A stretch of DNA of 64,000 nucleotides, from assembly GCF_024305035.1 (NCBI RefSeq), contig NZ_JAMWZB010000021.1, positions 31,143-95,142 of the forward strand. The letters are read 5' to 3'. The notes under the pieces are model-generated. The model worked only from the letters and a program-made list of their open reading frames with translations, was not told the DNA's origin and did no database searches. The DNA comes from Algoriphagus sp. Lineage in GTDB: Bacteria > Bacteroidota > Bacteroidia > Cytophagales > Cyclobacteriaceae. This document shows, in pieces, positions 8,140 to 16,772 of this stretch. Both the position numbers and the translations under genes were made by a program. Each line of letters opens with the position of its first letter. The stretch's first letter is position 1.

Positions 8140-9471
8140 ATGAATGCTTTTTCCACTACCCCGCTTCCCAATATCCCTCCATCCCAGTTTCCCAAAGTGG
8201 TGATTATCGGAGCAGGTTTTGCCGGACTCAAGCTGGCCAGAATGCTCAATAAAAAGCCTTTTCAGGTTATCCTCTTGGATAAAAACAATTACCATCAATT
8301 TCAGCCGCTTTTTTATCAAGTAGCCACGGCAGGTTTGGAGCCTAGTGCGATCAGTTTTCCACTCAGAAAGATTTTGCACCATTCCAAAAATGTCATTTTC
8401 CGAATGTGTGAAGTCAAATCCATTGATCGCTCAGTCAATCGCGTTTTTACCGACGCTGGATATGTGGAATACAATTATTTGGTTTTGGCAATGGGTGCAG
8501 ATACCAATTATTTTGGTTCGAGGAGTATCGCAAATTTTTCCTCCCCGATGAAAACGGTCTCCGAAGCCCTTTATATCCGAAATAAAATCATTTCCAATTA
8601 CGAAAAGGCGATCAACATCCAAAAACTGGAAGACCGAAGATCCCTGATGAATGTGGTCATCGTCGGAGGTGGTCCTACTGGGGTGGAGCTCGCCGGAGCA
8701 ATGGCTGAGCTACGCAACAATGTCCTTCCTAAAGATTATCCAGAGTTGAGTTTTAAAAACATGAAGGTGGTACTCATTGAAGCTGGACCCAGTCTGTTGG
8801 GAGCCATGTCCGAAGAGGCGAAAAATCACGCCCTGAAATACCTCCAACAACTCGGGGTGGAAGTTTTGCTCAAAACCATGGTGGAGGATTACGATGGACA
8901 TCGGGTCTACCTCAAAGGTCAGGCTCCGATCGAAACGCAGACTTTACTCTGGGCAGCTGGCATCAAACCCAACCGAATCGAAGGGCTGGAGGAGAAGAGC
9001 TATGCTAAAAATGGAAGAATTATCGTTGATGAATTTTCGAAAATCAAAGGAACCGAAACTATTTTCGCCCTTGGAGATCTTAGTTTGATGCAAACTGAAG
9101 ATTATCCGCTCGGCCATCCTCAAGTAGCGCAAGTCGCTTTACAACAAGCCAAAAATTTAGGAAATAATCTACCGCTAATCCAAGCAAATAAAACACCCGT
9201 CAAATTCAAATACAAGGACCTCGGATCCATGGCTACCGTAGGGCGGAAACTCGCCGTAGTGGATTTGCCTTTTGTGAAATTTCAGGGAATCCTAGCCTGG
9301 ATTACCTGGCTTTTTGTCCACCTGATGGCCATTCTGGGGGTGAAAAATAAGTTGTTGATCTTTCTGGATTGGTCCTGGAACTACCTCAGCTTTGATCCCA
9401 GTTTACGGCTGCTGATCAAGCCCAAGTATGTCAAAGAATCGGAACGAAAGGAACTGATTGAGGAAAAATAA
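8140..9471 (+). CDS. ndh: Type II NADH:quinone oxidoreductase
   Basis: A 443-residue NDH-2 flavoprotein that passes electrons from NADH to quinone without pumping protons. The FAD-binding glycine motif VVIIGAGFAGLKLARML lies near the N-terminus. The quinone/FAD segment FQPLFYQVATAGLEPSAI and the second nucleotide-binding motif VVIVGGGPTGVELAGAMAE follow. C-terminal hydrophobic stretches (FQGILAWITWLFVHLMAIL) give peripheral attachment to the inner membrane. The frame is open to a TTG at 8035, but those 35 codons would use the divergent promoter region, and the ATG at 8140 fits the family start better. Confidence 0.93.
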   Translation: MNAFSTTPLPNIPPSQFPKVVIIGAGFAGLKLARMLNKKPFQVILLDKNNYHQFQPLFYQVATAGLEPSAISFPLRKILHHSKNVIFRMCEVKSIDRSVNRVFTDAGYVEYNYLVLAMGADTNYFGSRSIANFSSPMKTVSEALYIRNKIISNYEKAINIQKLEDRRSLMNVVIVGGGPTGVELAGAMAELRNNVLPKDYPELSFKNMKVVLIEAGPSLLGAMSEEAKNHALKYLQQLGVEVLLKTMVEDYDGHRVYLKGQAPIETQTLLWAAGIKPNRIEGLEEKSYAKNGRIIVDEFSKIKGTETIFALGDLSLMQTEDYPLGHPQVAQVALQQAKNLGNNLPLIQANKTPVKFKYKDLGSMATVGRKLAVVDLPFVKFQGILAWITWLFVHLMAILGVKNKLLIFLDWSWNYLSFDPSLRLLIKPKYVKESERKELIEEK

Positions 9472-9564
9472 CATCTCTTCCAAGAATTAAGACTTATTAA
9501 GAAATGAGGATTAAACGCGATCTGATTTTTAGGGTCTAAGTATCAGAACTTAATCAAAAACAAC

Positions 9565-9975
9565 ATGAAAAATTGGATGATTGCCACTGGATTACTACTC
9601 CTAATCAGCATCAGTAGCATGGCACAGCAAAGAAACAGGCAGGAAAGACCTGACCCCGAAACCAGAGCCAAAATGATGACCGAACGAATGGTCGAGCAGC
9701 TCGGACTCAATGAGGAGCAAAAGGCGAAAATTCTAGCCATCAACCTCGAAAATGCTCAAAAAAGGGAGGCTAAGATGGCCGAGCAAAAAGCTGAAAGAGA
9801 AGCCAGAAGAACACAAATGCAGGATCAGGAAAAACAAATCATGGAGGTCCTGACCGAGGAGCAAAGACAGAAATGGATTGAACTTAAAGAAACCCGAAAA
9901 AATCGAAGTCCCCGAGGTGGAATGATCCATGACCGGGAAGAATTCCGGAAACGCAGAGGCGGAGGAATCAACTAA
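9565..9975 (+). CDS. Spy/CpxP-like periplasmic LTXXQ-type protein
   Basis: A 136-residue protein with a signal peptide (MKNWMIATGLLLLISISSMAQ) and a long, charged, helical mature part rich in Arg, Glu, Gln and Met. It contains two degenerate LTxxQ-like motifs (LGLNEEQKAKI and VLTEEQRQKW), the hallmark of Spy/CpxP chaperones and related metal- or stress-linked proteins. The Arg/Gly-rich tail (RGGMIHDREEFRKRRGGGIN) is unusual. It is monocistronic with a strong terminator. Confidence 0.75.
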   Translation: MKNWMIATGLLLLISISSMAQQRNRQERPDPETRAKMMTERMVEQLGLNEEQKAKILAINLENAQKREAKMAEQKAEREARRTQMQDQEKQIMEVLTEEQRQKWIELKETRKNRSPRGGMIHDREEFRKRRGGGIN

Positions 9976-9984
9976 ACCAACATT

Positions 9985-10011
9985 AAACCACCTGGAGACT
10001 GGTGGTTTTTT
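9985..10011 (+). terminator. Intrinsic terminator after the Spy-like gene
   Basis: An 8-bp stem (AAACCACC / GGTGGTTT) with an 8-base loop is followed by a run of T, ten bases after the stop codon. Confidence 0.85.
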
Positions 10012-10078
10012 ATAAATTGAAAATCCCAACTTAATTTTTTAATTAAAAAGATTTTGAATATTTTTAAAGTCTTTTTGT

Positions 10079-11350
10079 GGTTCTACCCTTAAGTTAGTGA
10101 GGATATAAGTTTAAACCACCGTTAAAGAATAGTATAGCACTCCTAAAGTTTGTAAAAGTACGGTATCCTCTACCCACTGTTTTAAGTTCTTGAATTTTAC
10201 CATTTAGGCGTTCAGCCATTGCATTTGAGATTCGTTCTGTCAAAGCATTTATAACTCCATTTAGATGGCTTTTAAACATATTTACCACTTTGTCTATTTC
10301 AGCGATCTTTCTGCTGTAGGCATTGGTCATCCATTTGAGCAAGGACGAAGTTGCAAACAAAGAGGAAGATCCAAAGAGGTCTTTAAAGTTCTCTCGAACT
10401 TGCCAAGCTTTACTCACTTCGTAATTGGCATCGGCAATGGCTTCAAAGTGGAAACGCTGTTTCTCGGTAAGATTCTCGGGGTTCTTAAGTAGGACATAGC
10501 GGCTGTTTTTCAAGTCTTGGTGGTTTTTAACTTCGCTTCTACGCACTTTGTCGATGGCCTCATTGAGGTACTTGACCAGATGGAATCGGTCGTGGACAAT
10601 AGCGGCGTTAGGTAGAATCTCCTGAGCTGTCTGCATGTATGCTTGCCACATGTCCATCGATATCGCAGACACTCCTTCAAGCTGTTTTTCAGTCAAAGAC
10701 TTATTGAGTAACTTCTTACAAGTTTCTTTTGTCCGGTCTTCTTCCACGTCTATAACGCAACCTGAGTCAGGATGACTCAATACGGTGACATAGTTATGAC
10801 CTTTCTTGAAGGACTTCTCATCAATGCTCAAGTGGTCAAAAACGATCTGATCATACGATCTACGATCCATTCCTCTTTTGACACTACGGTGCATGATAGA
10901 GTTGACCACATTAAAGCCGCAACGCATAAACTTAGCGGTTTTGGTCTGGTTTTTACTGGCTTTCAGTAGGTCTATGACCGCAGTTTCAAACAAGAACGTA
11001 GTCCGGCCATAATCGGAGGCCCAATTAGGCTGAACAGTCTTTACCTTACCACTGGGTGTAATAATCCGAGGAAGTTTACACCTGAGAAAGGTTCTATATT
11101 GCATGGTGTCTAAATGACGCCATTCTCGAACCGGTGCATGTTCGTAAACCTTGCAAAGCTCTCCAGTTTCAGCATCTTCTAATTGATCCAAAATGCACGC
11201 AATTTGAATATAGATCTCTTCTTGTTTAAAATCAGTTTCTACCGATTCAACAAACCAACCATCCTCCAGTTGTAGCAACTTGGTGAAAAGTCCCTCTGTA
11301 AACATCTTTTTGCTCAAAAGTAATCATTCCATTAAATTCAGGGTAGAACC
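10079..11350. mobile_element. ISL3-family insertion sequence, apparently complete
   Basis: The transposase gene is bracketed by terminal inverted repeats. The left end begins GGTTCTACCCT at 10079, and the right end is its exact complement, ending at 11350; similarity continues for about 10 further bases with mismatches. Total length about 1.27 kb, normal for ISL3 elements. ISL3 elements usually make an 8-bp target duplication, but the flanks CTTTTTGT (10071-10078) and TAATTTTT (11351-11358) do not match. Either the insertion is old, it arose by recombination between copies, or the ends are slightly misplaced. Confidence 0.85.
10094..11317 (-). CDS. ISL3-family transposase
   Basis: A 407-residue DDE transposase of the ISL3 type. 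Visible blocks are the DHLSIDEKSFKKGHNYVTVL segment with the first catalytic Asp, SAISMDMWQAYM with the second Asp, VHDRFHLVKYLNEA, and the C-terminal MAERLNGKIQELKTVGRGYR with the catalytic Glu just before N-G-K. The frame is intact from ATG to stop, so the enzyme may be active. The start lies 33 bases inside the right end of the element and the stop 15 bases inside the left end. Confidence 0.92.
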   Translation of the reverse strand: MSKKMFTEGLFTKLLQLEDGWFVESVETDFKQEEIYIQIACILDQLEDAETGELCKVYEHAPVREWRHLDTMQYRTFLRCKLPRIITPSGKVKTVQPNWASDYGRTTFLFETAVIDLLKASKNQTKTAKFMRCGFNVVNSIMHRSVKRGMDRRSYDQIVFDHLSIDEKSFKKGHNYVTVLSHPDSGCVIDVEEDRTKETCKKLLNKSLTEKQLEGVSAISMDMWQAYMQTAQEILPNAAIVHDRFHLVKYLNEAIDKVRRSEVKNHQDLKNSRYVLLKNPENLTEKQRFHFEAIADANYEVSKAWQVRENFKDLFGSSSLFATSSLLKWMTNAYSRKIAEIDKVVNMFKSHLNGVINALTERISNAMAERLNGKIQELKTVGRGYRTFTNFRSAILFFNGGLNLYPH

Positions 11351-11416
11351 TAATTTTTAATTGAACAGCCTCGGCATTCTATTGTGACCTACTATTTTCG
11401 ATTAAATTATCTTAAG

Positions 11417-12604
11417 TTATTTAATTTCCTCTTTAATTTCCAAGGAAACCATTACTGTCTTATCTTCTCGTAGTTTTTGCTGATTTTTTTGGAAAAAATC
11501 ATGAATGTTTCCTGGCTTTATTTCTACTTTCTTGCCTGAAAATTTCTCAATGTAATCGTTGTAAAACTCAATCGAACTGATGGCAAAAACTAATTTTCGT
11601 TGATCTATTGTCCATGGGATATTTCTTATTCTCATCTGATCAAGGTCATTGTTGATCGAGTTAAATTGTGAGATTAAGTTAAAGTCTTGATCAAGGAAAA
11701 AATAATGTATCCCTTTGCCTGATTGTATCACCGTAAGGATATAAAAATCGCCTAGTTTAGCAAAGAGAGATAGGTCTTTGACAAGATTATTTTCGAGGGC
11801 ATAGAGGTGGGTTAGTTCCCTAGAGATATTTATTTTTTCTAGAAATTCTTGGTCGGTATAATTATACCTTCCGAAATCAAAAGAGATTAATTTTTCAAAG
11901 TCTAGTTCTTTATTGAAGAATACTACATCTGTAGTATAAGGAATGGAAAATACAAAACCATCGTCAAAGTTTGAGGTAAATGTATTGTGCTTTCCAAAGT
12001 GAAGATTTTCAAATCCTTTTTTAATCTTTACTGATTCCTCTATCAATTGCCCCCCACTGTAAAGTATAAAATTTGATTCCGAATTATCTTTTACATTATC
12101 CATGAAATACAATTCCTTGTTTTTAACTGAAAGGAATGCGGAGGAATTTATCGGAATTTTTTCTTCTTCTAGAAATTTATTATTGGGAGCAAAAGTCAAG
12201 ATTTTTCTTAGACTCCTATCTAGGATTTTTAAGGTATCTTGAAATACTTGAAAATCCTCCATTTGAATAAATTCACCTGGCCCTTCGCCGCTGGGTTTGA
12301 AAACAAAAAGGGCCTTTCCTCTTCGATCAAACTTGTGAAGGCTATTTGTAAGAATATCTTGGACAAAAATATTTTTCTTGCTAAAAATGAATTTATAGGA
12401 ATCAGCTAAAGGGATAGAATCAAAGTCATCCAAGAGTAAATAATGGATTGATTTTGTGAAGGTTGATAAGTTTTTATTTCCGCTTAAATCAAGATTTAAG
12501 GGGATTTGGGTTTTTGGGTTACTCGTTTGGAACTGACATGAAAAAAATATCCATAGAAGTAAAGTTGGGATAAGCCATAATTTTTTGTTCATGAATTCTT
12601 TCAT
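11417..12604 (-). CDS. 6-bladed beta-propeller lipoprotein
   Basis: A 395-residue exported lipoprotein. The N-terminus has a lipoprotein signal (LLLWIFFSC, lipidation Cys at about residue 23). The mature protein carries the PSGEGPGEF motif and repeated strand-rich blades of the 6-bladed propeller family (DUF5128-like) common in Bacteroidetes. Ligand unknown. It follows the short Cys-containing exported peptide gene at 12654 on the same strand, an arrangement known for NVEALA peptides and propeller lipoproteins. An intrinsic hairpin separates the two. An alternative start is the ATG at 12592, four codons inside. Confidence 0.8.
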   Translation of the reverse strand: MKEFMNKKLWLIPTLLLWIFFSCQFQTSNPKTQIPLNLDLSGNKNLSTFTKSIHYLLLDDFDSIPLADSYKFIFSKKNIFVQDILTNSLHKFDRRGKALFVFKPSGEGPGEFIQMEDFQVFQDTLKILDRSLRKILTFAPNNKFLEEEKIPINSSAFLSVKNKELYFMDNVKDNSESNFILYSGGQLIEESVKIKKGFENLHFGKHNTFTSNFDDGFVFSIPYTTDVVFFNKELDFEKLISFDFGRYNYTDQEFLEKINISRELTHLYALENNLVKDLSLFAKLGDFYILTVIQSGKGIHYFFLDQDFNLISQFNSINNDLDQMRIRNIPWTIDQRKLVFAISSIEFYNDYIEKFSGKKVEIKPGNIHDFFQKNQQKLREDKTVMVSLEIKEEIK

Positions 12605-12611
12605 TTATTTT

Positions 12612-12648
12612 AAAAAATGCTGCCTTGACAAAAAGACAGCATTTTTTT
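12612..12648 (-). terminator. Terminator/attenuator between peptide and propeller genes
   Basis: On the minus strand an A-rich TGCTGTC stem pairs with GGCAGCA, giving a 7-bp core extended by A/T pairs, followed by six T. It sits six bases after the peptide stop and eight bases before the propeller start, so it probably makes an abundant short peptide mRNA with partial read-through. Confidence 0.75.
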
Positions 12649-12653
12649 AGAAT

Positions 12654-12854
12654 TTAGCCTATGCCTCCAGCTTCGTCACAAAATTTTTGTCCTGATACAT
12701 CACATTCATTGATGCCGTCAAATAGGCAACGATAAACTTGGCCACCGTTTTTACAATTTACTGGTTGATACTTGTAAATAGCATCAGCCATCCCTATGGA
12801 TGAAAACCCAAATACCCCAAGGGTAAGTGCAAAAAGCGAAAGGGATCGCTTCAT
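12654..12854 (-). CDS. Short exported Cys-containing peptide, NVEALA-like
   Basis: A 66-residue precursor. The leader KRSLSLFALTLGVFGFSSIGMADA resembles a signal peptide. The roughly 40-residue mature part (from about AIYKYQPVNC) has four cysteines (in VNCKNG, YRCLF, NECDV, KFCDE), enough for two disulfides. Short leader peptides next to 6-bladed propeller lipoproteins are typical of the NVEALA group, although the NVEALA string itself is not present. The start at 12854 is preferred; the frame is open to 12902 with other ATGs at 12872 and 12902. Function of these peptides is not known. Confidence 0.65.
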   Translation of the reverse strand: MKRSLSLFALTLGVFGFSSIGMADAIYKYQPVNCKNGGQVYRCLFDGINECDVSGQKFCDEAGGIG

Positions 12855-12938
12855 TCTACTACGATTAAACATAAAACTAATTGTTAGATTAAATTTGCTC
12901 ATGGCGAGCGGTTAGTCATCCGACTAACTTTTCACAAC

Positions 12939-12963
12939 ATATTATTATTATTATTATTATTAT
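12939..12963. repeat. ATT trinucleotide microsatellite
   Basis: About eight copies of ATT in a row, 85-110 bases upstream of the exported-peptide start codon, that is in its promoter or 5' leader. Length changes here would alter spacing without breaking any gene. Confidence 0.9.
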
Positions 12964-13974
12964 CCAAAATTTTAAACCAATCTTTTTAATTCCACTCTTC
13001 CGTCTATTTCTAATATGACTATTCGTAATGTTACACGTATGGATAGACAGCCGCAATAACGAGTCTGTTAAACAAGTTTTCTCAAAAGTTTCTTCTGTTG
13101 AGCTTGTAAGCAAATTCATCCAGATAGTTTTGCAGGTATTTTTCTAAAACCATGTGACAAATCCCCAGGAGATTTTTCTTCAGGTTGCTGATCGCTGTAT
13201 GTACTCAATTGAGCGTTCCATTCGCTGAATCCTTGGAGGATTTCACTTTGACGTGCTCCTCTACCATTTTTTCCTGCCGTTAAAACGGCTGGCAAGAGAA
13301 TCGTACGTCACTCCATGACTTTTCGCATCGCCTCTGTTCGTACCTGCGCGAACAGGAATGAGTTTTATTGCGAGTTCTGTCGCACCATTTATGCGACAAA
13401 CTATTTTAAAGGCAGGGAAAAGAAGAGTTTTGGCTAAAGCCCATAAACAACTCCAGGTTTTCTTGTAGAATGGGCTAAAGCACCATCCTTATTCAAAAAA
13501 TCCAAATAGTGAATTCGTGGCTAAAAAAGAAGCCACAAATTCACGAATTATTTTCTTGTCTTAATGCAAAGTAAATAAAAAATGTACCTTCCCTACAGGA
13601 CTCCCAGGCTAGACTTGAGCCATTTTTCCAGCCGTTAAAACGGCTGGAAAAAAAATCGCACCTCACTCCGTGACTAATCTTTAATTAGGCTATGATTGAA
13701 CGGTTTTCGTTGAAATCGCCTAAAAACCAAGTTTCATTTCCTTCCGTCTCCTTTCTCCGGTCTTCCCTTCTCATTTCTTATCTCTTGATCTTTGCCTCTC
13801 GAAACGCCACTAATTTTATTTGAATTATTCTGCCCCTGTTCGTGTCTTCACGAACAGGGAGAATCTGATTGATGTCAGTTTCATTTGCTTCTGTCTCCGG
13901 TTTCCCCTCTTTATTCTACTCTAAAATTCAATCTTCCCCAAATATTCCGAATTGCTAAGGATGTATGATTTCTT
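12964..13974. repeat. Gene-free stretch built of palindromic (REP-like) repeats
   Basis: No convincing gene. The stretch contains a hairpin unit present twice: CCTGCCGTTAAAACGGCTGG at 13273-13292 and CCAGCCGTTAAAACGGCTGG inside 13623-13652. Both copies are followed by a similar 30-base tail (a TCACTCC-rTGACT block). A second hairpin type also occurs twice (CTGTTCGT...CGAACAGG near 13330 and 13838). A long inverted repeat lies at 13509-13544 (GTGAATTCGTGGCT / AGCCACAAATTCAC). They look like dispersed intergenic palindromes; copies elsewhere in the genome are expected but not visible here. Confidence 0.7.
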
Positions 13975-14145
13975 CTAGATGTTATATTGGCTAAAGGCAA
14001 AATAGACATGCCAAGGATAGTCCCTGTTGGCTTCCGCAGGGTCAACTCCTGCCAGCCCCTCCGACCGTCTGAACGTCTTTTCCACCCAGATGTGTTTTCC
14101 CTGCTCGGGCTGGTAAAGGACGATAAAGGTCTCGTCAAAAGTCAT
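13975..14145 (-). CDS. Possible small protein (56 aa), unrecognised
   Basis: An ATG-started frame of 56 codons with protein-like composition (opens MTFDETFIVLYQPEQG, ends HVYFAFSQYNI, two Trp, many charged residues). It stands in a decayed region between repeats and a pseudogene, so it may be a remnant of a longer gene. No family recognised and no ribosome binding site obvious. Confidence 0.3.
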   Translation of the reverse strand: MTFDETFIVLYQPEQGKHIWVEKTFRRSEGLAGVDPAEANRDYPWHVYFAFSQYNI

Positions 14146-14277
14146 ACTTCCTGACTCAAAAGCCTACAATACCCCTTAAACCAACTCCCAAGCAGATGAA
14201 ATTAATCGAAGCCATCCAAAAAAGCTAGCTTGGGTGCCTCATCGCACAAAACAGGAAATAAGGACAGAATCCGTTCT

Positions 14278-14553
14278 CAATTCGAAGGAGGCGCACAATT
14301 TGCCACTAGCTTGGCGCTTACTTCGAAAATTGCGTTTGAAAATGGACGGGTCAAACAGGATAATTTTGATAGCTACCAAATCATCCGAATGCCTCAATCT
14401 CCCAAAAAAATCCACGTACATATTATTGATAGTCAAGAAAAACCAACGGGCGTGGGCGAACCCCCTGTTCCCCCATTTATTCCCGCATTTTGCAATGCAG
14501 TTTATAAATTAATTGGAAGTCGAGTGTATGAGTTACCGGTGAAAATTTCTTAA
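14278..14553 (+). pseudogene. C-terminal remnant of a molybdopterin-dependent oxidoreductase large subunit (IorB/xanthine dehydrogenase type)
   Basis: The frame reads about 90 residues that match the extreme C-terminus of isoquinoline 1-oxidoreductase beta / aldehyde oxidoreductase large subunits. It shows QFEGGAQFATSLALT, then NFDSYQIIRMPQSP, then the hallmark KPTGVGEPPVPPFIPAFCNA (cofactor-contacting Gly-Glu-Pro near the C-terminus), then LIGSRVYELPV. Such proteins are normally about 700 residues, and the upstream sequence contains no matching frame. The gene is therefore a deletion remnant with its natural stop preserved. No partner 2Fe-2S subunit is nearby. Confidence 0.75.
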
Positions 14554-14565
14554 AAAAACTCCTCC

Positions 14566-14597
14566 AAAGAGGCCTTCGATAGAAAGGAGGCCTCTTT
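14566..14597. terminator. Bidirectional terminator
   Basis: A perfect 10-bp stem AAAGAGGCCT / AGGCCTCTTT with a 12-base loop lies between the pseudogene stop and the convergent acetyltransferase stop. A- and T-runs on the two sides suit both directions. Confidence 0.85.
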
Positions 14598-15162
14598 AAT
14601 TTTCAATGGATTTAATGATTTTTGCAGGCACACCTCCCACCACCGTATGGTCAGGCACATCCTTGGATACCACTGCTCCTGCGGCCACCACACTGTTTTC
14701 TCCAATAGTTACACCCGGTAGAATCATAGCTCCAGCTCCTATCCAAGCATTTTTCTTGATCAATATTGGAGAAAGAATCAATCCCTTTCTCGTTTTAGGA
14801 TTAAGCGGATGGTTTTCAGTCACCAATTTTACTTGTGGTGCTATTTGCACATCGTCTTCGATAGTAATTCCACCCAGGTCTAAAAAAGAACAGCCGTGAT
14901 TGATAAATACATTCTTTCCGATTTTGGTGAATTTCCCAAAATTGGTAGTAAAAGGAGTAAAAATTACGGTTCCTTCATCCAATGCCTCGCCAAAAAGTGC
15001 TTTAAAAATTGGCCTACACTCCTGAAAATCTCCTGAGGCATTCAATTTTGCGATAAGTTTGAGGGACTTTTCAACTTCTTGGAAAACGTGATCAAAGATG
15101 GGATCATCTTTAGCAATAAGCGTATTCGATGCGAACCTTCTTTGTATTTCTAGGATACTCAT
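14596..15162 (-). CDS. Hexapeptide-repeat sugar/maltose O-acetyltransferase-like protein
   Basis: A 188-residue left-handed beta-helix acyltransferase. After a helical N-terminal third, hexapeptide repeats (INHGCSFLDLGGITIEDDV, IAPQVKLVTENHPLN, AWIGAGAMILPGVTIGENSVVAAGAVVSKDVPDHTVVGGVPAKII) dominate. The ENHPLN His corresponds to the catalytic His of the MaaA/NodL/LacA group, which moves acetyl from acetyl-CoA to a sugar hydroxyl. Acceptor unknown. Single gene with a shared terminator at its 3' end. Confidence 0.88.
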   Translation of the reverse strand: MSILEIQRRFASNTLIAKDDPIFDHVFQEVEKSLKLIAKLNASGDFQECRPIFKALFGEALDEGTVIFTPFTTNFGKFTKIGKNVFINHGCSFLDLGGITIEDDVQIAPQVKLVTENHPLNPKTRKGLILSPILIKKNAWIGAGAMILPGVTIGENSVVAAGAVVSKDVPDHTVVGGVPAKIIKSIEN

Positions 15163-15221
15163 AGCATAAGGAATCTTTGATTTTGGATGAATCTAAATTA
15201 AACCGAATTTTTAAACTAAAG

Positions 15222-15254
15222 CAAAAAAAAGCCGCCCCTCCGGACGGCTTTCTT
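15222..15254 (-). terminator. Terminator of the gltBD operon
   Basis: On the minus strand AAAGCCGTCC pairs with GGGCGGCTTT (one G-T wobble), followed by eight T. It lies about 40 bases after the gltD stop. Confidence 0.85.
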
Positions 15255-15292
15255 AAAACTATGGATTGGAATCGACCTTTTGGCTTAAAAGA

Positions 15293-16771
15293 TCAATCGA
15301 CTCTTGGAATTTCGTCTTCCACTTGGAAATAGGACTCATCCTTTTGAGGCAAAGCGGAGGTTCCCATCAGATATTCGTCCACTTTGACGGCAGCCTCTCG
15401 GCCTTCGGATATCGCCCATACCACTAAGGATTGTCCTCTCCGCATATCCCCGGCTAGGAAAACCTTAGGATGAGTACTTTGGTAATTTTTGGATTTGGGC
15501 AGCGTGTTTTCGAGCGTCTCGACACCAAAAGCATCCAGCAAGCCATTTTGCGCCGGTCCCGTATAACCAATAGCGATAAAAGCCAAATCGCAAGGCACTA
15601 TTCGCTCAGTACCCGCAACTTCTTCAAAAGTCATCCGGCCGTCTTTATCCATCCATTCGATATCCACCAGTTTCAATCCCGTGACTTCTCCTTGATCCGT
15701 TCCAACAAATTCCTTGGTTAAAATGGAGAAAAAACGCTCTGCTCCTTCTTCATGGGAACTCGAGGTTTTTAGGGTCATGGGCCACTCCGGCCATGGGTTT
15801 AAATGGGTTCGTTGTTTTGGAGGTTTAGGCAATAGCTCCAATTGAGTAACTGAAGCCGCTCCATGACGATTGGAAGTACCAATGCAATCGCTTCCCGTAT
15901 CACCACCACCGATGACGATCACGTGCTTCCCCTTGGCTGAAATCGGATTTTCTTGGATTTCACCACCCACTACCTGATTTTGTTTTCCTAAAAAATCCAT
16001 CGCAAAATGGACCCCCTTCAGTTCTGAACCTTTGATGGTCAATGACCTAGGATTCTGGGCTCCTGTAGCAAGTACCACCGCATCAAAATTTCGTAAAATA
16101 TTTTCTGCCTTGATATTATAGCCTACATCTGTACCACAGGTAAAAATCACTCCTTCCTGTTTCATCAGCTCGATTCTACGGTCAATTACCCACTTTTCCA
16201 ATTTAAAATCCGGGATACCGTAGCGTAGCAAACCTCCGGGTTTGGCATCCTTTTCAAAGACAGTAACTTCATGACCCGCCTGATTCAGTTGGTCGGCGGC
16301 CGCAAGCCCTGCAGGTCCAGATCCAATAACGGCCACATGCTTATGGGTCCGGGTTTGGGGAGGGTTTGCTTGAATCAAACCCAGTTCATAGGCTTTTTCT
16401 GCAATGGATTTCTCTATGAGTTCTATGGTTACCGGATCCTTATTGATTCCGAGTACGCAAGAGGCCTCACAAGGTGCCGGACAAATTCTTCCGGTAAATT
16501 CCGGGAAATTATTGGTGCTTTTTAAAATCCGGATCGCTTCGGCCCAATCTTTCTGGTAAACCGCATCATTAAAATCCGGAATCACATTGCCTAAGGGGCA
16601 ACCCTGATGACAAAATGGTATCCCGCAATCCATGCAACGAGCTGATTGATGATTCAGCTTCTCCTCAGAAAAGGGTTGATAGATTTCTTTATAATCTCCC
16701 ACCCGCTCTTGAGGATCCCTGCTAATTGGAGTTTCTCTTTTAAATTGTATAAATCCTTCTTTGGCTCCCAT
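15293..16771 (-). CDS. gltD: Glutamate synthase small subunit
   Basis: A 492-residue flavoprotein that takes electrons from NADPH and delivers them to GltB. The N-terminal Cys clusters for 4Fe-4S centres are visible (CMDCGIPFCHQGCPLGN and CPAPCEASCVLG). They are followed by the FAD-binding GSGPAGLAAADQL and the NADPH-binding VIGGGDTGSDC motifs. Full length. It begins one base after the gltB stop, so the two are translated from one mRNA and the subunits assemble in the cytoplasm. Confidence 0.97.
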   Translation of the reverse strand: MGAKEGFIQFKRETPISRDPQERVGDYKEIYQPFSEEKLNHQSARCMDCGIPFCHQGCPLGNVIPDFNDAVYQKDWAEAIRILKSTNNFPEFTGRICPAPCEASCVLGINKDPVTIELIEKSIAEKAYELGLIQANPPQTRTHKHVAVIGSGPAGLAAADQLNQAGHEVTVFEKDAKPGGLLRYGIPDFKLEKWVIDRRIELMKQEGVIFTCGTDVGYNIKAENILRNFDAVVLATGAQNPRSLTIKGSELKGVHFAMDFLGKQNQVVGGEIQENPISAKGKHVIVIGGGDTGSDCIGTSNRHGAASVTQLELLPKPPKQRTHLNPWPEWPMTLKTSSSHEEGAERFFSILTKEFVGTDQGEVTGLKLVDIEWMDKDGRMTFEEVAGTERIVPCDLAFIAIGYTGPAQNGLLDAFGVETLENTLPKSKNYQSTHPKVFLAGDMRRGQSLVVWAISEGREAAVKVDEYLMGTSALPQKDESYFQVEDEIPRVD

Positions 16772-16772
16772 C

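Noticed and set aside
13911..14138. 75-codon minus ORF
   Set aside because: It is a frame shadow of the more protein-like 56-codon frame at 13975-14145 and lacks a supporting motif.
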